From positions 62,001 to 126,000 of the forward strand of contig NZ_JAVRHN010000008.1 in NCBI RefSeq assembly GCF_031846645.1: a DNA stretch of 64,000 nucleotides, written 5' to 3'. Origin of the DNA: Autumnicola psychrophila (GTDB taxonomy: Bacteria; Bacteroidota; Bacteroidia; Flavobacteriales; Flavobacteriaceae). The position numbers were made by a program, and so were the translations under genes. The notes under the pieces were generated by a model. That model made no database searches. It was not told the origin of the DNA and saw only the letters and a list, made by a program, of their open reading frames with translations. Positions 1-9,800 of the stretch are shown here, piece by piece. How positions within the stretch are numbered: the first letter of the stretch is position 1; every line of letters starts with the position of its first letter.

Positions 1-1367
1 TAATTGAAGAATTAATTAATAAATATCACGGTTTAACCTCAGATGTAGAAGCTACTGCGCATAATCATGATGAGATGGTTCAGAGTCATTGCACCGATTG
101 GGATTTTTTAATGATGCGGGCAGAAAACAGTGGAAAACTGGTAGTGGTAAATGATGGAAAAGTTGATGTTAAGGCACCGGCAACAAATGTAGAGCCTGCC
201 CTTGCGGTCCTATTTGGTTCTACATTGATAGATTTTGAAGCCGAAATGGATGCCAGTAGCCAATGGGCTTCGGTGGAAGCCAAATCCTGGGATTATTCCG
301 GACAGAGCATGTTTGAAAGTGTTACCGATAGTACCGATATAAGTGAACCTGGAAATATTTCTGGAGCTGAACTTTCCGCGGCTATTGGTCCGGAAAAATA
401 TGAGTTAAGGCATACAGGACAGGCTATTGGAGAAGAACTCCAGGAATGGACCAAATCTATTCTTCAAAGAAGCAGGCTTTCAAAAATAAAAGGAAGAGCA
501 AAATTTACAGGTTTCGGAGAATTAAAACCCGGGCAGATGATCGATCTGCAGGGAATAGGAGCCCGGTTTACCGGGAAAGCATATGTTTCGGCGGTAAGGC
601 AGGATGTTTATAACGGTTCCTGGTATACTCAGGCACAATTTGGATTAAATGCGGAATGTTTTGCAAGGGAATATAAAGATATAAATGAATTAGGTGCTGG
701 AGGACTTCTTCCGGTAATTAAAGGTTTGCAAATTGGAAAAGTAGTGCAATTAGAAAATGATCCCGAAGGGGAAAACCGCATTTTAGTACGCCTACCCGTA
801 ATTGATAATTCAGCGCCTGGAATTTGGGCCAGGATTGCCACCCTGGATGCTGGGCAAAATCGCGGATCATTCTTCCTTCCCGAAATTGATGATGAGGTGA
901 TCGTAGGATTTTTAAATGATGATCCCAGGGATGCCGTAATGTTGGGAATGTTGAACAGCAGCGCGAAGCCTGCTCCAATTAGTGCAGAGGATGAAAATAA
1001 TGAAAAGGCATTTGTAACACGTTCGGGAATGAGGGTTCATTTTAATGATGATACCAAAACAATTACTATAGATACTCCGGCTGGTAACAGTATTAAGCTC
1101 GATGAAGACAGTACCTCTATTAACATTGAAGATCAAAATGGGAATAGTACGAAAATGGATACTTCAGGAATAGAAATGAAAAGTGCTACAAATATTAAAA
1201 TTGAGGCATCTGGTACTATTGATATAAAAGCAGGGACAGCTATGACGCTAGCCGCGGCTCAAATGGGAATCTCTGCGCAATCTGCTATGGAAGTAAAAGG
1301 GGCCACGGCCAAATTATCTTCAGATGGAATTACAGAAATTAAAGGATCTATTGTGAACATAAACTAG
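1..1367 (+). CDS. eCIS spike protein, VgrG/gpV-like (5'-truncated by window edge)
   Basis: The reading frame is already open at base 3, so the gene starts upstream of the window. This is the central spike under the tube of a contractile injection system (Afp8/Pvc8/VgrG family). The visible N-terminal part matches the gp27-like hub. Bases about 718-970 encode a gpV-type OB-fold with the pattern IGKVVQL..PEGENRILVRLP and later GSFFLPEIDDEVIVGF. The last 110 residues are short alternating strands (TITIDTP, SINIED, IKIEASGTIDIKAG, ITEIKGSIVNIN), which is a triple-stranded beta-helix needle. The PAAR gene begins 6 bp downstream. The family call is firm; only the missing N-terminus is unknown. Confidence 0.92.
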   Translation, partial: IEELINKYHGLTSDVEATAHNHDEMVQSHCTDWDFLMMRAENSGKLVVVNDGKVDVKAPATNVEPALAVLFGSTLIDFEAEMDASSQWASVEAKSWDYSGQSMFESVTDSTDISEPGNISGAELSAAIGPEKYELRHTGQAIGEELQEWTKSILQRSRLSKIKGRAKFTGFGELKPGQMIDLQGIGARFTGKAYVSAVRQDVYNGSWYTQAQFGLNAECFAREYKDINELGAGGLLPVIKGLQIGKVVQLENDPEGENRILVRLPVIDNSAPGIWARIATLDAGQNRGSFFLPEIDDEVIVGFLNDDPRDAVMLGMLNSSAKPAPISAEDENNEKAFVTRSGMRVHFNDDTKTITIDTPAGNSIKLDEDSTSINIEDQNGNSTKMDTSGIEMKSATNIKIEASGTIDIKAGTAMTLAAAQMGISAQSAMEVKGATAKLSSDGITEIKGSIVNIN

Positions 1368-1373
1368 AATATT

Positions 1374-1664
1374 ATGCCAGCAGCAGCAAGACTGACCGAT
1401 ATGCACACCTGCCCATTGTTCAACGGGCCTTCACCACACGTAGGTGGTCCCATTACCGGCCCAGGAATACCTACGGTACTTATTGGAGGGATGCCGGCCG
1501 CTGTTACAGGTGACATATGTGTTTGTGCCGGACCTCCCGATAGCATCGTGAAAGGTTCTTCTACTGTATTTATTGGAGGCAGACCAGCAGCAAGAATGGG
1601 AGATCTTACAGCTCATGGGGGAGTAATAGTACAGGGATTCCCAATGGTAATGATCGGGGGCTAA
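1374..1664 (+). CDS. PAAR-domain spike tip protein
   Basis: A 96-residue protein that sharpens the tip of the spike and may carry a metal ion. It begins MPAAARLTDMHTCPLFNG and contains repeated PAAR-type turns (GPGIPTVLIGGMPAAVTGD, VFIGGRPAARMGDLTAHGG). It ends in the usual VMIGG. Conserved His and Cys residues (H11, C13, H22, C49, C51) are candidate zinc ligands by analogy with PAAR structures. It sits directly after the VgrG-like gene and 3 bp before the gp25-like frame, as expected for a spike-baseplate operon. Confidence 0.93.
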   Translation: MPAAARLTDMHTCPLFNGPSPHVGGPITGPGIPTVLIGGMPAAVTGDICVCAGPPDSIVKGSSTVFIGGRPAARMGDLTAHGGVIVQGFPMVMIGG

Positions 1665-1691
1665 GCTTTGATCTTTAAAACTTTAACAGAA

Positions 1692-2117
1692 ATGGAACGT
1701 GATAAAGCATATTTAGGAACCGGTTGGTCTTTTCCACCAGCTTTTGATAAAATCAGTAAAACAGTAAGGCTGGTCAGTGCCGAAAATGATATTGCAGAAA
1801 GTCTCGAAATACTGCTTTCCACAAGTCTTGGTGAACGGGTAATGCAGCCTGAATATGGTTGCAACCTAAAAGATTATCAATTTGAAAGTATAGATAATTC
1901 TTTTCTGGGGTTTATCAAAGATCTCGTGGAACGGGCCATTTTATATTATGAACCCAGGATCCGGTTAGAGAGGGTAGAGGTAACAGAGGCCGACTCTTTT
2001 GAATTGTTTGAAGGCCTGGTGAAGATCGATGTTACTTACCAGATAGAAAGTTCAAATACTCGCTTTAACTATGTATATGATTTTTATCTGAGGGAAGCAG
2101 ACCGTCAAAATAGATAA
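1692..2117 (+). CDS. gp25/gpW-like baseplate wedge protein (Afp9-like)
   Basis: A small baseplate protein of the GPW_gp25 family, which in phage T4 and Afp/PVC helps start sheath polymerisation. Family features are the opening LGTGWSFPPAF, the central GERVMQPEYGCNL and EPRIRLERVEV. The frame is also open from a TTG at 1668, but the ATG at 1692 (MERDKAYLGTGW) places the conserved opening motif at the usual distance from the N-terminus, so I prefer it. It lies between the PAAR gene and the first large baseplate gene, which starts 5 bp after its stop. Confidence 0.9.
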   Translation: MERDKAYLGTGWSFPPAFDKISKTVRLVSAENDIAESLEILLSTSLGERVMQPEYGCNLKDYQFESIDNSFLGFIKDLVERAILYYEPRIRLERVEVTEADSFELFEGLVKIDVTYQIESSNTRFNYVYDFYLREADRQNR

Positions 2118-2122
2118 GGAAG

Positions 2123-5100
2123 ATGATCAAACCAACGAACATAGCGCATCCACTAAAGAATCGTAGCGGTAGCAGTCAGGGAAATCGGAATCCTGAAGCT
2201 CTTTCGCCCGGCTATGCTCCTGTTGATGATAAAAGCCTGGGAGACCGTTTATATTTAATTTCTAAGTATGCCAGTCTCATTAATTATGATGAAGTTCAGG
2301 AAGACCCTGAGAATAAGGAATATCAGCAAGCAGATAACTGGACTGATTTCTTTAAAAACAGTCTGCCATTTCAGCTAGCAAATTTCAGCAAAATTTCCAC
2401 CGAAGATCTGGAGAGTAGATTTTCGGTATTGCTTCAGGCCCTGAAAGAAAATCCTTCAAAATTAACTCTGGAGGCACTTTTGAACTTCATTTATAATGAA
2501 ATTATTCTTCCTACAGCTACCCTTTATTCTGAGGTGATCAAATCTGGAAATAGCTTTATTACTTCCATCTTAAGTATTATTAAATCATCATTTCAGGAAC
2601 CCTTACGGCGTTTTATAAGTTTATATAATGCTGCCACTACATTTTTATGTATTACCAGGAAAAATTTTGACCCTTTTCTAAAAGAGCCCTGGGCCCTTAG
2701 TGTTTCAGAAATTTACGCTTTAAACCCCTGTATTCAGCAGGTGAAAAAAGGAAAAACGGCAGGATATCTTCTTGCCGGAGAAATAGCGTTTGAAATTTTT
2801 GAGCAATTCGTTTCGGGACTTGGGGAGATTATAGAGGCTGCGCCAGTGTATATTCAGGAAAGCCTTCATCCTTTAAAAGCTTCCTTACAAGAAAAGCATG
2901 AACCTCATTTAGCTTTATTATTTACGTTCCTGGAAATTTTTAAGCATCTCCAGGGGAATATAAACGAACTGGGTAAAAAACACCTGGATTTCTTTTATAA
3001 AAATGTGCTGCAGTTAACTGCAAAGGATGCAGTGGCAGATAAAGCTCATATAATTTTTGAAATAGCGAAACATCTTGAGAATGGTTATTTGCTGCCGAAG
3101 GATCTGCTGCTAAGAGATGGAAAAGATGTTAACAAGCAAGACATTCAGTTTGGCCTGGATCAGGAACTTATTCTTGATAAGGCTAAAATCAGCCAACTTC
3201 GAAGTCTTTCACTCTACCCGGTTAAGAACAATGATAACGACAAGTTTATTGAAGGGGTATACATTGCTCCTGTGGCAAATTCATTAGATGGGAAAGGAGA
3301 AAAAATTAAGGATGCTCTAAACTGGTCAACGCTGGGTGACAAATTCAGCAAAAAAATTATTGAGGGAAAAGAACAACCGGAAGCAAATCCAAAGGCGCGG
3401 TTGGGTTTTGTACTCTCATCTCCGGTTTTATTGCTTGAGGAAGGTAAAAGGGATTTGACTATTACTCTCAACTGTAACCTATCTGAAAAATTAGATGGCC
3501 TAAGTCCTATAGAGAAAGAAGCTCTTATAGATCATATTGAGCAAAAACTCAGCCTGGCGGGTAGTGAAAACATTTATCTATTAAGTGATTTTTTTATTGA
3601 GGAATGCAATAAAAACCTGGCTGAAGAAAACAAATTATCACTAGTTGCGAAGCAGTATATCAGCAAATTATTAATAACACAGAATCTTTTCGAGGTTAAA
3701 AAGGAGAAGCTTGATATTTTCTTAGAGGCTAAAGATCAAGTTAGCTGTGAACCAGTTTTTACTGCTAATGATAAAAACAAAATCACCAATTGTCTTAATT
3801 CCATTGGTTTTGCTTCTAAGACCGTTGAACAGCCCTTATTCCGGTTTTATTTTAGTGGAGAAAAAGAATGGATTCAACCTGCTTCCACACTCACCATAAA
3901 GAAAAAACCATTGGCCGGTGGAGCTGATTTTCAATTCAAATTTGATATAACCCTAGATCCGGAAGATCCTCCGGTAGTTTTTTATAATGAAGAAAATTTA
4001 AAGGAAAAATTGGATCTGGTAGATAATTTTCCGCTTGTTAAAATAGAATTGAATGGGGATTTAAAAATTCTTTGTGATAATGACGATTCTAACGATGAAA
4101 AATGCTGCCTGAGAAAAGGACCAGACCCTGCCGCCGATTTTTATATTTCTCCTTATGAATTACTGCAGGATTTAATTGTGACCGATGCTAAAATTGATGT
4201 CACCGTTTGCGGGGTGAAAAACCTGATTGTCCAGAATGATGAAAATCTTCAGGACGTAAATAAACCCATAATGCCTTTTGGCCCAAGGCCTAAAGTTGGG
4301 CAAAATTGGGACGTAGATAAAGGAGCTAATTTTTACATAGGTAGTAAAGAAGTTTTCTGTAAGAACTGGCAAAGATTCTGGATAAATACTACCTGGAAGG
4401 ACAAACCCGGAAATTTACATGATCATTACCGCTACTATAGAGGCGATAATTTTGAGAACAATGATATCGCGATCACAGACCTGAGTTTTCGTTTCCTATC
4501 AAGTTTTTTAAACAACGGAAACTGGGTAAAAGATGAGTATAATGTTAATGAACCACCTGCGCCGAATCTGGTTGATGCTGGAGGGATCGACAATCACTGG
4601 GACGATGATTATTCTTCAGAATATTTTGCAGATGAAACGCTTTTATTGCACGACTTATTTCCTCTATTTGAAAATTCTAAAGAATTTACAGATGCCGAAA
4701 TAGATGCAGGTGAAGAGGAAGATCCAAATCCCTGCATAGGTTTAAGACCGGGCGATACTTATTCCCATAAATTAAAAGAAGAGTTTTTCACTGATTACGA
4801 ATACAGGCCAAAATCTATGCCTGAAGAAGATCTGGAACCATTGTCCATAAAAAGCCGAAAGGGTTTTTTAAGACTCACCCTCGCCGGTATAAGTTTTCAG
4901 CATGACAGGTATCCTTATGTACTTGCCAGACAAATGATGGCGCTTGCCAATTTATTAGATCCAGAGTCGATTGAATTGGTTAAGAATGATCTGGAATTAC
5001 TCAAAAAGCTTAGCAATGAGGCGAAAAATAAAATGGCTTCAATTATTTCTGAAATTAATAATGTGATAGGTCACGTTGATTCGCTCAATGATACCCGCAT

Positions 5101-6829
5101 ACCAGGTATTTTATCACTTGCCATTACTATAGAAGGCCACCTTGATTTTATTAACACTAATTACGATGCTAACCCTCTGGCTTCAAAATCTCGGGTCACA
5201 CAGGCTTTAACAGATATTGGAAATCTTATAGATGAAATTGGAAATTCAGGTAATTTTTCAACTATACTAGGACAGTTAGACCATGCTAAAGGCGATCTTG
5301 ATCAAATTAACGATTTCATAAAAGATAATCCAGCGGGAGATTCCAATGGTATTTCAGATGATAATATCAATAATAATTTAGATTCCTACGGCCTCGAGAT
5401 CATTCTGGTTGATATGGAGCGAAGAATTATCAGGGTAGCTAATACCCTGGATGTGGACAATGTGGGAGGGACGCCTAACGAACCTTTTACACCGTTAATT
5501 AAGTCACTTTCTATAGATTATAAGGCCGTTGCTAATATTGATGATATGGAGCTCCTTCATCTGTATCCTTATGAAATTACTTCAAAGCATGAAAATATTG
5601 AAGAAAATCCTACGCTGCTTCCATATTTTGAAGATGAAGGAACCTTATTTATTGGCCTGGAAGAGGTGACAGCAGGCGGAAATCTTTCTTTACTTTTCCA
5701 GCTGGCTGAAGCCACTGCCGATTCAGATCAGAATAGAGCAACTATCAACTGGTATTATCTAAATAATAATAGCTGGAGGCCACTGCTTCCAGATTTTGAC
5801 ATTATTTCTGATGCCACAGATGGACTTACCGTTTCAGGCATCATAAACATAGCTCTGCCTGAGGATATTAATAAGAAAGGTCATACCATAATGCCAGACG
5901 ATCTTTATTGGCTTAAAGTGTCTGCCCCTTCAAATGTAAAGGCGATAGCTGAAACTATTGGTATTCATACTCAGGCGGCACTTACTTCTGCACGATTCAG
6001 TGAATTAAGTGATAAACAGCGGCTGGATAATCCATTACCTGCTGGAAGTATTTCCAAGACGGTTAATAGTGATTTCAATTTGAAAAAAGTTTCGCAATTG
6101 TATGATTCTTTTGGAGGCAGACAACCCGAAGTATCTGGTCATTTCTATGTGAGGGTCAGTGAACAGCTGAAGCATAAAAACAGGGGAATAATGATTCAGG
6201 ATTATGAAAAAATAATCTTGGAAGCATTTCCTGAGATCTATAAGGTAAAATGTATTTCCCACAGTATGGGTTTATCGGCAAAAAAATACCGCAGGGATCT
6301 GGAAATAGCACCTGGGTATGTCATTATTGCGGTAATTCCAGATTTAGAAAAATTAAAACCAGGGAATCTCATGAATCCCAAGGTGCCAGTTAGCCTTCTA
6401 GAAAAAATAGGTGATCATATTCGTAAAAAGGTTTCAGCATTTGCTCGCCTTAAGGTGATGAATCCGAGGTATGAACCAATCGATGTAAATATTGAGGTGC
6501 GATTGTACCGGGGAAAATCGGGTAATTTTTATGCTAAGAAATTAAAAGAGGAAATCTCTCAATTTCTGGCACCCTGGTTTCTGGGTGATTCCGAAAAACT
6601 TGCTTTTGGACAGGAGATTAATTTTTCAGATCTGGTGGGCTTTGTAGAACAACGCGACTATGTAGATTTTATAAAGAATACTAAATTAATGGGTAAATGT
6701 GACCAGAAGCGGGGAGTTATCCAACCGCTAACAGCGAGATCGATATTAACGGGCGGTAGGATATGCATAATTATAAATGAAGAAGAATGCGAGAAAGCAG
6801 CATACAGGAATGAAATAATTATTTCCTGA
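2123..6829 (+). CDS. Large eCIS baseplate protein, baseplate-J/Afp11-like (1568 aa)
   Basis: Probable baseplate wedge component of the eCIS. The last ~220 residues look like the C-terminal domains of baseplate-J/gp47 proteins: DYEKIILEAFPEIYKVKCI, APGYVIIAVIPD, then RYEPIDVNIEVRLYRGKSG and LAPWFLGDSEKLAFGQEI. The first ~1200 residues are not recognisable to me. They include an alpha-helical stretch at about 965-1110 rich in Leu/Asn heptad-like patterns, and a region at about 620-900 with Asp/Asn-rich loops. At 1568 aa it is far longer than phage J proteins but similar in role to the oversized Bacteroidota Afp11 homologues. An AAGGA sequence sits just before the ATG. The next gene starts 16-22 bp later. 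Confidence 0.8.
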   Translation: MIKPTNIAHPLKNRSGSSQGNRNPEALSPGYAPVDDKSLGDRLYLISKYASLINYDEVQEDPENKEYQQADNWTDFFKNSLPFQLANFSKISTEDLESRFSVLLQALKENPSKLTLEALLNFIYNEIILPTATLYSEVIKSGNSFITSILSIIKSSFQEPLRRFISLYNAATTFLCITRKNFDPFLKEPWALSVSEIYALNPCIQQVKKGKTAGYLLAGEIAFEIFEQFVSGLGEIIEAAPVYIQESLHPLKASLQEKHEPHLALLFTFLEIFKHLQGNINELGKKHLDFFYKNVLQLTAKDAVADKAHIIFEIAKHLENGYLLPKDLLLRDGKDVNKQDIQFGLDQELILDKAKISQLRSLSLYPVKNNDNDKFIEGVYIAPVANSLDGKGEKIKDALNWSTLGDKFSKKIIEGKEQPEANPKARLGFVLSSPVLLLEEGKRDLTITLNCNLSEKLDGLSPIEKEALIDHIEQKLSLAGSENIYLLSDFFIEECNKNLAEENKLSLVAKQYISKLLITQNLFEVKKEKLDIFLEAKDQVSCEPVFTANDKNKITNCLNSIGFASKTVEQPLFRFYFSGEKEWIQPASTLTIKKKPLAGGADFQFKFDITLDPEDPPVVFYNEENLKEKLDLVDNFPLVKIELNGDLKILCDNDDSNDEKCCLRKGPDPAADFYISPYELLQDLIVTDAKIDVTVCGVKNLIVQNDENLQDVNKPIMPFGPRPKVGQNWDVDKGANFYIGSKEVFCKNWQRFWINTTWKDKPGNLHDHYRYYRGDNFENNDIAITDLSFRFLSSFLNNGNWVKDEYNVNEPPAPNLVDAGGIDNHWDDDYSSEYFADETLLLHDLFPLFENSKEFTDAEIDAGEEEDPNPCIGLRPGDTYSHKLKEEFFTDYEYRPKSMPEEDLEPLSIKSRKGFLRLTLAGISFQHDRYPYVLARQMMALANLLDPESIELVKNDLELLKKLSNEAKNKMASIISEINNVIGHVDSLNDTRIPGILSLAITIEGHLDFINTNYDANPLASKSRVTQALTDIGNLIDEIGNSGNFSTILGQLDHAKGDLDQINDFIKDNPAGDSNGISDDNINNNLDSYGLEIILVDMERRIIRVANTLDVDNVGGTPNEPFTPLIKSLSIDYKAVANIDDMELLHLYPYEITSKHENIEENPTLLPYFEDEGTLFIGLEEVTAGGNLSLLFQLAEATADSDQNRATINWYYLNNNSWRPLLPDFDIISDATDGLTVSGIINIALPEDINKKGHTIMPDDLYWLKVSAPSNVKAIAETIGIHTQAALTSARFSELSDKQRLDNPLPAGSISKTVNSDFNLKKVSQLYDSFGGRQPEVSGHFYVRVSEQLKHKNRGIMIQDYEKIILEAFPEIYKVKCISHSMGLSAKKYRRDLEIAPGYVIIAVIPDLEKLKPGNLMNPKVPVSLLEKIGDHIRKKVSAFARLKVMNPRYEPIDVNIEVRLYRGKSGNFYAKKLKEEISQFLAPWFLGDSEKLAFGQEINFSDLVGFVEQRDYVDFIKNTKLMGKCDQKRGVIQPLTARSILTGGRICIIINEEECEKAAYRNEIIIS

Positions 6830-6851
6830 TATAAAGAATTAATTAGTGGTC

Positions 6852-9800
6852 ATGGCAGGAATCTTTGACGAAAATATCGCAAAAGTCATTAAACAGAAGG
6901 ATCCGGAATTTCCGGACTATCTCAATTTTGACCTGCTTAAAAAAGAAGGTCTTGAACATATAGGTAAGCTCTCAGGTAAGATATGGACCGATCATAATGT
7001 ACACGACCCGGGAATTACGATCCTGGAAGTCCTTATCTATGCCCTGATGGATCTTGGCTACAAAACCAACCTCCCTTTTCAGAATTTAATAAGCTCCAAA
7101 GACTCCCTTCAGGAAGAGGATAATTTTTTAACTCCGCTGAAGATTTTAAGTGTTAATCCCGTTACTATTCTGGATTATAGGAAATTACTTCTAGAATGTC
7201 CCGGGGTGCGAAATGCCTGGATAGAACCCGCTACCCAGGAAATTAGTCTGTCAGTAATTCAAAGGAAAAATATATTATCATGCGCACCTAATGCAGAGAA
7301 CCGAGTCCAGGATTGTAAAGGAGATCTTATTGAGGATACTATAGAACTAAATGGTTTATATAAAATTTTTATAGAGAAAGAAACCGGGGTTGAGGATGAT
7401 AATGATTTAAAGGAAAAGGCAAGAGAATTATGGTCTGGTTACCGGAGTTTATGTGAAGACCTGATTGATGTTACCATTCTTGAACCGTTAGAAATTGGGG
7501 TATGCGCAAATGTTGAAATAAAAGCAGGCTTCGAACCATCGAAGGTCTATAAGTCCATATTGATCGCTATAAAAGAGTTTATCCAGCCAAAGGTAAAATA
7601 TTATACTCTACAGGAATTGCTGGATAAAGGTAAAGATATGGACGAAATTTTTGCCGGTCGTCCTTATCTTGAATATAGCTTTGGTTTTGTAGATACCGAA
7701 GAATTTGAGGCTTTAGAAAGACGTTCAGCTATTTATATTTCTGATCTCTATAGTGTGATCTTGAAAATTGAGGGAGTCCGAAAGATCAGGTCTGTTAAAA
7801 TAAAAGGTGGAACAGATATTAATGATCCTTCCTGTTATTGGATAGAAGCTAATAAAATAGAAGAAACGCAGATTCCTATTTTTTCTATGGTAAAGACCTG
7901 TATTGATCTTTATAGTGCCAGCGGACTTTTAAGTATCGAAAAAAATAGAATCCAGGCCACGCTTCCATTTTTCAAAAAATTCAGCATGTCGGAAGATAAA
8001 CTGGATGCTGCAGTACCTTCAGGTAAATTTTATGGAGATCTGGCCAGTTATTATTCTATTCAAAATGATTTTCCAGTAGTTTATGGAATAGGAGAAGATG
8101 GTTTGCCTGAAAACGTTTCTGTCGACAGAAAAACAAAGGCTCTTCAACTCAAGGGGTATCTGCTTTTTTATGACCAGTTGCTGGCCAACTACACCGCACA
8201 ATTATCTAATATCAGGTCTCTTTTTTCATTAAAACCTGAAGCTGATCGAACTGCAGAGGAGAAGCAGACATATTATGCTCAACTTCCGGAGAACGTACCG
8301 GGAATTGAAAAACTGCTTAAATTCTATCAGAAAAGTGAAGATACGATTCCGGTAACGGAAATGGCCCTGCCCGTAGCTAAGGATGAAAACTGGGAAAAAT
8401 CGAAAGAGGAATTGGAGAGCAATGCACGGGCGGTGCTTAACATTAGCAATTCCTGCGGCCCTAAGGATGAAATGCTAGAATTGTTCACTTTTTCGTCTGC
8501 CACTTTAAGAGAAACCTATATTGATCAGCTTACAGATAGTTTTAATAATGAAGAATACGAGGTGGAGGTACTCAAGGACAAGCATGGATATTTCTTAGTA
8601 TTACATCCTTACCTGCTTAATGATATTATCCTGGTAGGCCTAAAAAGATTTAAGGAATACAGTCTCGCCGCAAATGAAGGTAGAAATGTGGCATTTCTGG
8701 CATCTATTGCTACTAATTATAGCCTGGTAAGTGATAAATCAGATAATCTGGACCCAGATAAACATTATTTGAGCTTAAAATATCATCCGGTCTCTTATCT
8801 CGATTTCATTCAGGAAATAGTAGAAAACAGAGGGGAGTATAGCCGTCGAAGGCAAAGCATGCTGGATCATCTTCTGGCACGTTTCGGGGAAAGCTTTACA
8901 GATTATACCCTCTTAAAATATCGGCAGAAAATCGCTCCTGAGGAACTGAAGGAAAATACCATCCGGGATGGGTCGGTTTTTCTTAGCGATTTTGCAGATA
9001 TAAGTCGGAATCGAGGAAAAGCATTTGACTATTTAAAACCCTCCTGGAAGACTTCAAACGTTTCAGGATTTGAAAAGCGAATCTCTCTACTTTCCGGAAT
9101 AAAAAATTATGACCGTCGAAATTTGTGTAATATCGAAGTTACTCCTTGTTACCAGCTTCAACTAAAAGATGAAAACGGGGAAATCTTGTTAAAGGCTGCC
9201 AGAAGTTATGCTAGCGAAGAAGCCTATACATTTTCCGCAGGCAAAATACTTGATTATTTAAGAAATCCGTCAGCGTACCAGGATCTAAAAAGAAAAGTAA
9301 GTGATTTCAATACGAAGAAGGTAGAAAGCCTTTTTTCAGAATATGCTGCGGAAAAAAATATCATCATTTCAAAATACCGTTATGAACAACAGTTGTTAGA
9401 TGATAATAGAGAGGTGGTTGTTAAAGGCAAGAATACGAGGCTTAATTCGGTTGAAGCTGCCCGGGAAAAGAAAGATGATTTTATTGAAAATATCAACGAG
9501 CAAAAGCGAATAGAAGAAAAAGATTTTAAGTTACTTCCTCTAGATAGTAAAGATTTATATTTCGACGCCGCGCCATTTGAAGTGGAGATCACAAAACATC
9601 CTTACTGGAAATGGCAATTTACTGCTGCAGATTCTGATGAAAATCTTTCCAGCGAAAATACCTTTCCAACCGAAGAAGAAGCCTGGCAGGATGTTATTAA
9701 AAATGTAGAATTAGCCCCCTACGTTACCAGAAAAAGGGACGCAGTTTCATGGAAGGTGGTAATAAATGAAGTGGTTACACTAGAAGCTGAAAAGCTTCAC

